27,505 nt of DNA, taken from positions 1 to 27,505 of the forward strand of contig CAZFWT010000016.1 of the NCBI GenBank assembly GCA_964522635.1. Direction: 5' to 3'. Source of the DNA: JACGMN01 sp964522635. Lineage in GTDB: Archaea > Halobacteriota > Syntropharchaeia > Alkanophagales > Methanospirareceae. The position numbers were made by a program, and so were the translations under genes. Each line of letters opens with the position of its first letter. Positions within the stretch are counted from its first letter, which is position 1. Below, in pieces: positions 23,047-27,505 of this stretch. Under the pieces are notes generated by a model. That model did not search any database, was not told where the DNA came from, and saw only the letters and a program-made list of their open reading frames with translations.

Positions 23047-24198
23047 CTAGTTCACCGCCGCTTGTATCCGTGCTACCCGCTCAATCGCCGTCGCGCACGC
23101 GTCTGCACGTGACATGCCGAAACCGATTCCCGTGGCGACGGGCTCGCCCCGGTGCACCGTTCTCCCTCGTGCTGGTATGTCCACGATTCCTGGTCCCTCC
23201 CCGGTAAGATCCTCGGTTACAAGACCGTCGCGCGCGGCAAACACGATCATCTTGGCAGCGTATCGTTTCACGGCGATGCGTGCCGGCAGCTCGCCCGCCA
23301 CTGCGCGAACGTGCGCGTCCACCATGTTCAAACTGGTCGCGAGCTCAACGGTATCCAGACTGCCCTGCACGCGCGGATTCACCTCGATAACGACCGGGCC
23401 GTCGTGGGTAATCACCATGTCCACGCCGTTCGAGCCGATCAACCCCAATTCCGCGGTCAACTCCTCTGCAAGCTCGCACACCTCAGTCTCAGTCGATCGT
23501 GGAGCGGCCATGGGTGAGATGTTCCCGCAGTAGACCAGCGGGCCGGGCGCGCACAACGACTTCACACCTAACAGCTGCTCGTTCAGGCAGATCGAAACCG
23601 CTTCCTGCCTGGATAAGAGCACAGAGACCGAAGCATGCTGCCCTTTGACGTAGTCCTGATACAGGAAGTCCGGCAGCTCCTTCGCCGATCTGATCAGCTC
23701 CTTCTCGGTCTGGCAGAAGAAGTTCGCGGTACCGCCACCGCCATGAGCAGGCTTGGCCACCACCGGGTAACAGAGCGGTATGCGCTTCTTCTGAGCACAC
23801 AATTCTGATATCGCACGACCGCTCAAAGTCCGGGGGTGTGGGATGCCCCACTCGTCCAGACGCGCAGCCAGCCACACCTTGTCCGCCACCACGCGCGTCT
23901 TCTCCGGCCTATTCCCCAGGATCTTGCCACGCGCGGTTTCCGAGAGAGAGCTAAAATCCGCGCTCTCAAATCCCGAGCCCATAATCACCCCATCAACGAG
24001 ACCGATCACGTCCTCAAAATCCTTGAGCCCTTCATGAAGCGCACACGGATCCAGCGGGTAAAAAGCGCGCGCACAACGTCTCGTATCCACATCGCCAAAT
24101 GCATCGGCCGCGGACATCACGTAGCCCGCTCGCTGGCCTGAGCAGACGATGTGCCGAACGGAGAATCCGAGTGCTAGGATGGTACGTATCTCATGCAT
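23047..24198 (-). CDS. ATP-grasp carboligase-like enzyme (COG2232 type)
   Basis: The 383-residue protein starts with a Rossmann-like part (LALGFSVRHIVCSGQRAGYVMSAADAFGDVDT). An ATP-grasp domain follows, with Lys-containing strand YPVVAKPAHGGGGTANF, the FLYQDYVKGQHASVSVL hinge and the metal-binding VIEVNPRVQGSLDTVE near residue 280 (Glu and Asn ligands). This order matches the COG2232 'predicted ATP-dependent carboligase' group of archaea. Such enzymes join a carboxylate to an amine, thiol or similar nucleophile via an acyl phosphate; the substrate here is unknown. The C-terminal region (HRGEPVATGIGFGMSRADA) resembles the BC-type closing domain. It diverges from ileS. Confidence 0.82.
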   Translation of the reverse strand: MHEIRTILALGFSVRHIVCSGQRAGYVMSAADAFGDVDTRRCARAFYPLDPCALHEGLKDFEDVIGLVDGVIMGSGFESADFSSLSETARGKILGNRPEKTRVVADKVWLAARLDEWGIPHPRTLSGRAISELCAQKKRIPLCYPVVAKPAHGGGGTANFFCQTEKELIRSAKELPDFLYQDYVKGQHASVSVLLSRQEAVSICLNEQLLGVKSLCAPGPLVYCGNISPMAAPRSTETEVCELAEELTAELGLIGSNGVDMVITHDGPVVIEVNPRVQGSLDTVELATSLNMVDAHVRAVAGELPARIAVKRYAAKMIVFAARDGLVTEDLTGEGPGIVDIPARGRTVHRGEPVATGIGFGMSRADACATAIERVARIQAAVN

Positions 24199-24294
24199 GA
24201 GTACGCGGCTACCTCCTCTCCCTTTAGTAGTATTATGCGGCGGAAGAAAAGAACGTCACGTGAGACAAACGCTCTCATACCACTGAGATGGCTA

Positions 24295-24310
24295 ACTATA
24301 AAGATATATC
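24295..24310 (+). promoter_or_regulatory. TATA region for ileS
   Basis: ACTATAAAGATATATC lies about 60 bases before the ileS ATG, so the leader would be about 35-40 bases and hold the tiny M-V-I frame at 24354-24365. Confidence 0.5.
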
Positions 24311-24353
24311 TACCAAGGCACGTACATATACTGTCACGAGCCGAGCGAAGTAC

Positions 24354-24365
24354 ATGGTGATTTGA
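24354..24365 (+). other. 3-codon upstream frame (M-V-I) abutting ileS
   Basis: ATG-GTG-ATT-TGA ends exactly one base before the ileS ATG at 24366. It includes an Ile codon. It may be chance. Confidence 0.2.
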
Positions 24366-27300
24366 ATGCTTTATTTTGAGAAAGAGACGCAAAAAGCAGA
24401 TTTCCTGGCGCTGGAGCAGGCGATTCTGGCGCTCTGGGACAGCGAGCAGACCTTCGAGCGCAGTGTGAGCCAGCGCGAGGGCGGTGAGCGGTTCGTCTTC
24501 GTCGAAGGCCCCCCTACCGCGAACGGACTCCCGCATCCCGGCCATATCCTCACCCGCGTCGTGAAAGACCTTGTACTTCGGTACAAGACGATGCGTGGCT
24601 ACTACGTGCCCCGCAAAGCAGGCTGGGATACGCACGGACTGCCGGTCGAGATCGAGGTGGAGAAGGAGCTGGGTATTCGCACGAAGCGCGAGATCGAGAA
24701 GTACGGCATCGCGAACTTCAACCGGAAGTGTAAAGAATCAGTTTTTAGGTATGAGAAAGAATGGGTGCACGCCACCACACGGGTGGGCTTCTGGATCGAT
24801 ATGGACGATCCCTACGTTACGTTCCATAAGAGCTATATCGAATCGGTCTGGTGGTCGCTGAAGACGATCTGGGATAAGGGACTGCTCTACAAGGGCCATA
24901 AGGTCGTGCCCTACTGCCCGCGGTGTGGGACCACGCTCAGCAGTCACGAGGTCGCGCAGGGCTACCGGGACGTGGAAGATCCCTCGGTCTTCGTGAAGTT
25001 CAAGCTGAAGCGAACGGCTGAGGAGGCGAAACCGATCTTCCTGCTGGCGTGGACGACCACGCCCTGGACGCTCCTCGGGAATATCGCGCTCGCCCTGCAT
25101 CCTGAGCACACGTACGCTAAGATACGGGTGACCGTGGAGGACGAATTCGGACGGACGGGCGAAGAGGTGCTCATCCTCGCGGAATCGCGCTTGAACGTTA
25201 TCGATGATGAATACGAGGTCCTGGAGCGGTTCGAAGGCAAGAATTTGGAAGGCGAATATTACGAGCCGCTCTTTGCGTACGCGAAAATCGAAGGCGAGGC
25301 GCACAAGGTGATCACCGCCGAGTTCGTCACCCTCGACGAGGGTTCCGGCATCGTGCATATCGCGCCCGCATTTGGTGAGCTCGATTACGAGGCCTGCAAG
25401 GTGCGTGAGCTGGGCTTCACACAACCGGTGGATAGCGAAGGCCGCTTCACCGGCGAGGTGCCGCCCCTTGCGGGCATCTTCGTGAAAGACGCCGATCGCG
25501 AGATCATTGAGATGCTGCGTGAGCGCGGGATTCTGTACAAAGAGGAGCGTTATGTGCACTCCTATCCCTTCTGCTGGCGCTGCAATTCGCCGCTCCTCTA
25601 TTACGCACGTGAATCATGGTTCATCGGGATGTCGCAGCTTCGTGACCACCTGCTGGCGAACAACGAGCAGATCACCTGGTATCCCGGGCATCTGAAATAC
25701 GGCCGGTTCGGGAACTTCCTCGAGAACATTGCCGACTGGGCACTGAGTCGAGAGCGGTTCTGGGGCACGCCATTACCTATCTGGATCTGCACTGAGTGCG
25801 GGGCACAGCACTGCGTGGGCAGCCTTAAGGCGGTGCAGGAGAAGGCTAAAAGCCCTGTGCCCGACGACATAGATCTCCACCGACCGTACATTGACGAGGT
25901 AATCCTGAGGTGCGACGCGTGCGGTGGTGATATGCAGCGGGTAAAGGACGTTATCGACTGCTGGTACGATTCTGGATCCGCGCCGTTCGCACAGTGGCAC
26001 TATCCATTCGAAACAGAAAGCTTCACCGAGAACTTTCCCGCAAGCTTCATCACAGAAGCGATCGATCAGACACGGGGCTGGTTCTATTCGCTCCTCGGGG
26101 TCTCGACCGCGGTCTTTGACCAGCCTCCGTACCTCACGGTGCTCTCGCTCGGCCACATCCTCGACGAGAAGGGTGTGAAGATGAGCAAGAGCAAGGGTAA
26201 CGTGGTGGACATCAATGCGCTCTTCACGACCGAAGCGGCGGACGCGCTGCGCTGGTATCTCGTTACCGCCGGGCCGTTGACCGAGGACATCCGGTTCTCC
26301 CCGGAGGCGATCAAAGAGAAGCAGAAGAAGTTCCTGAATACGCTCTGGAACTCCTACTTCTTCTTCATCACCTATGCGAACATCGACGAGTTCAATCCAG
26401 CCGGGAAGAGCATCCCGGTCGAGCAGCGGAACCCCATGGATCGCTGGCTCATCTCGCGGCTGAACACCCTCACCCAGGAGGTCATTGCGGCACTTGAGCG
26501 CTATGAACTGCACGTGGCCGCACGGAAGCTCGAGGAGTTCGTCACGGATGAGGTGAGCAACTGGTACATACGGCGCTCACGACGCCGGTTCTGGATCACC
26601 GAGGAGAACTTTGATAAGGATTGCGCGTATGTAACGCTCTACGAGGTGCTCGTCGCGCTCTGCAAACTGCTCGCGCCCTTCGTCCCGTTCCTCACCGAGC
26701 ATATCTATCAGAATATCGTACGCGGCGTTTCGGACGGTGCAAAAGAGAGCGTGCATCTCTGCGATTATCCCCTCCCCAATGAAGCGCTCATCGATATGGA
26801 CGTGGAGTCCGCGATGCGACTAATCTCAGACCTGGTTGAGGCCGGTCGGCGAGCACGGTCGGATGCGGGTATCAAGATACGACAGCCATTGCGCGAGCTG
26901 GTGATCACGTGCAGCGCAGAACAGCGGGCAAAATGCGAGGAGCTGATCGCGGTGCTGGAGGAAGAGGTGAACGTCCGTGACGTGCGCTTCGAGGAGGCGT
27001 CGAAAGAGGCTGCAGAGGTCCTTGCCGGCGAGCTTGAGAAGTACCGCGCTGTAGAGCTGGCGGAGGGGCTCTGCCTGTACCTGGATTGCTGCCCGGACAG
27101 GGCACTGATCGAAGAAGGCCTGGTGCGTGACATCGTGCGGCGTGCGCAGGGTATGCGGAAGGATCTCGATCTGGAATATACCGAGCGGATAGCGTTGACC
27201 TACGCCTGCGACGCTGAGGTTAGGGATGCGATCCAGAACTTCGCCGACTATATCTGCACGGAGACGCTGGCAGAGACGCTCGAGGAAGGAACGCCCGCGA

Positions 27301-27398
27301 GTCCCGAAGACGAACGCGTGTATGGGAAGACCTGGCGAATCGGGGATAAAGAGGTCTATCTCGCGATCCGGACGCTTGCTGGTGCGGAACGCGACTGA
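24366..27398 (+). CDS. ileS: isoleucyl-tRNA synthetase
   Basis: IleRS charges tRNA-Ile; a class I synthetase of 1010 residues, normal for the archaeal/eukaryal type. The signature HPGH (57-60, in PPTANGLPHPGHILTR) and KMSKS (605-609) are present. The editing domain includes LAWTTTPWTLLGN (near 230) and the conserved GSGIVHIAPAFGELDYE (near 330). Zinc-type pairs CPRCG, CWRCN, CTECGAQHC and CDACGG are visible, as in the family. DCWYDSGSAPFAQWHYP and FITEAIDQTRGWFYSLL come before KMSKS. The C-terminal anticodon-binding part includes WYIRRSRRRFW, and the protein ends ...YLAIRTLAGAERD. The TATA region is upstream; no other ribosome binding site is evident. Confidence 0.97.
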   Translation: MLYFEKETQKADFLALEQAILALWDSEQTFERSVSQREGGERFVFVEGPPTANGLPHPGHILTRVVKDLVLRYKTMRGYYVPRKAGWDTHGLPVEIEVEKELGIRTKREIEKYGIANFNRKCKESVFRYEKEWVHATTRVGFWIDMDDPYVTFHKSYIESVWWSLKTIWDKGLLYKGHKVVPYCPRCGTTLSSHEVAQGYRDVEDPSVFVKFKLKRTAEEAKPIFLLAWTTTPWTLLGNIALALHPEHTYAKIRVTVEDEFGRTGEEVLILAESRLNVIDDEYEVLERFEGKNLEGEYYEPLFAYAKIEGEAHKVITAEFVTLDEGSGIVHIAPAFGELDYEACKVRELGFTQPVDSEGRFTGEVPPLAGIFVKDADREIIEMLRERGILYKEERYVHSYPFCWRCNSPLLYYARESWFIGMSQLRDHLLANNEQITWYPGHLKYGRFGNFLENIADWALSRERFWGTPLPIWICTECGAQHCVGSLKAVQEKAKSPVPDDIDLHRPYIDEVILRCDACGGDMQRVKDVIDCWYDSGSAPFAQWHYPFETESFTENFPASFITEAIDQTRGWFYSLLGVSTAVFDQPPYLTVLSLGHILDEKGVKMSKSKGNVVDINALFTTEAADALRWYLVTAGPLTEDIRFSPEAIKEKQKKFLNTLWNSYFFFITYANIDEFNPAGKSIPVEQRNPMDRWLISRLNTLTQEVIAALERYELHVAARKLEEFVTDEVSNWYIRRSRRRFWITEENFDKDCAYVTLYEVLVALCKLLAPFVPFLTEHIYQNIVRGVSDGAKESVHLCDYPLPNEALIDMDVESAMRLISDLVEAGRRARSDAGIKIRQPLRELVITCSAEQRAKCEELIAVLEEEVNVRDVRFEEASKEAAEVLAGELEKYRAVELAEGLCLYLDCCPDRALIEEGLVRDIVRRAQGMRKDLDLEYTERIALTYACDAEVRDAIQNFADYICTETLAETLEEGTPASPEDERVYGKTWRIGDKEVYLAIRTLAGAERD

Positions 27399-27412
27399 GT
27401 GCGCGCACTCAG
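27395..27412 (+). repeat. 18-bp perfect palindrome across the ileS stop
   Basis: CTGAGTGCG/CGCACTCAG spans the ileS stop codon (27396-27398). As RNA it would form a short hairpin directly at the stop. There is no T run right after; T-rich sequence comes at 27478-27493. Confidence 0.6.
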
Positions 27413-27477
27413 GGTTGAGTGAAAAGCGTAAAGAGTAATTTATAATAAGCATTATAGTTATCCGCACAAGTAAGTAT

Positions 27478-27493
27478 AATTTTTCCCTTTTAG
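27478..27493 (+). terminator. T-rich candidate terminator downstream of ileS
   Basis: Pyrimidine-rich AATTTTTCCCTTTTAG follows the ileS gene by about 80 bases, in otherwise AT-rich sequence near the right edge. It is the only candidate stop signal for this transcript. Confidence 0.35.
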
Positions 27494-27505
27494 AAAGCGC
27501 TTAAT

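Noticed and set aside
24738..25559. Minus-strand 273-residue frame inside ileS
   Set aside because: Opposite to a complete IleRS with all motifs; the composition is His/Arg/Leu-rich as expected for a shadow.
1..27505. tRNA, rRNA, CRISPR arrays, insertion sequences, integrase or att sites
   Set aside because: I searched by eye for T-loop motifs, regularly spaced repeats and transposase motifs and found none; a covariance-model scan would be needed to exclude small RNAs.

Overview
The window is archaeal chromosomal DNA, most likely from a methanogen- or ANME-related euryarchaeote. The exact lineage is inference. The evidence is archaeal-style AT-rich TATA boxes about 25-30 bases before many start codons, SRP54, an archaeal PhoU with an N-terminal SpoVT/AbrB domain, a Mut7-C nuclease domain, an archaeal-type aldolase-like ADH synthase, a short CxxC zinc protein and split small/large isopropylmalate dehydratase-type subunits.

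Left part (1-5650): the tail of an FMN-type glutamate synthase, a small unknown gene, the large (leuC-type) and small (leuD-type) dehydratase subunits separated by an exported SCP2-like protein, a tiny membrane protein, a helix-hairpin-helix protein, argC, and ADH synthase of the archaeal aromatic pathway. This is mainly amino-acid biosynthesis. Middle-left (5651-13827): an HTH plus phosphoribosyltransferase-like protein, a MATE transporter, hisS with a cysteine-poor IscU-like gene, a zinc protein, a HisA-like protein, an unusual fusion of an alkyltransferase (MGMT/Ogt type) domain to a Mut7-C nuclease, endonuclease V, and a multi-pass membrane protein.

Centre (13926-19343, all minus strand): the most remarkable region. 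In transcription order it encodes an ARC/Mpa-like proteasomal AAA ATPase with a coiled coil, two proteins of the Pup ligase/depupylase (PafA/Dop) family, and an 87-residue charged protein ending in Ser-Gly-Glu, as expected of a Pup- or UBact-type protein modifier. I read this as a complete pupylation-like protein-tagging system in an archaeon. ATPase and first ligase are 14 bases apart, and the tag gene has its own strong TATA box. No 20S proteasome genes are in the window.

Right part (19444-27505): divergent housekeeping genes: PhoU-like regulator, SRP54, purM, a COG2232-type ATP-grasp enzyme and ileS. I found no tRNA, rRNA, CRISPR array, insertion sequence or integrase. Gene identities rest on motif recognition by eye, not on database searches.
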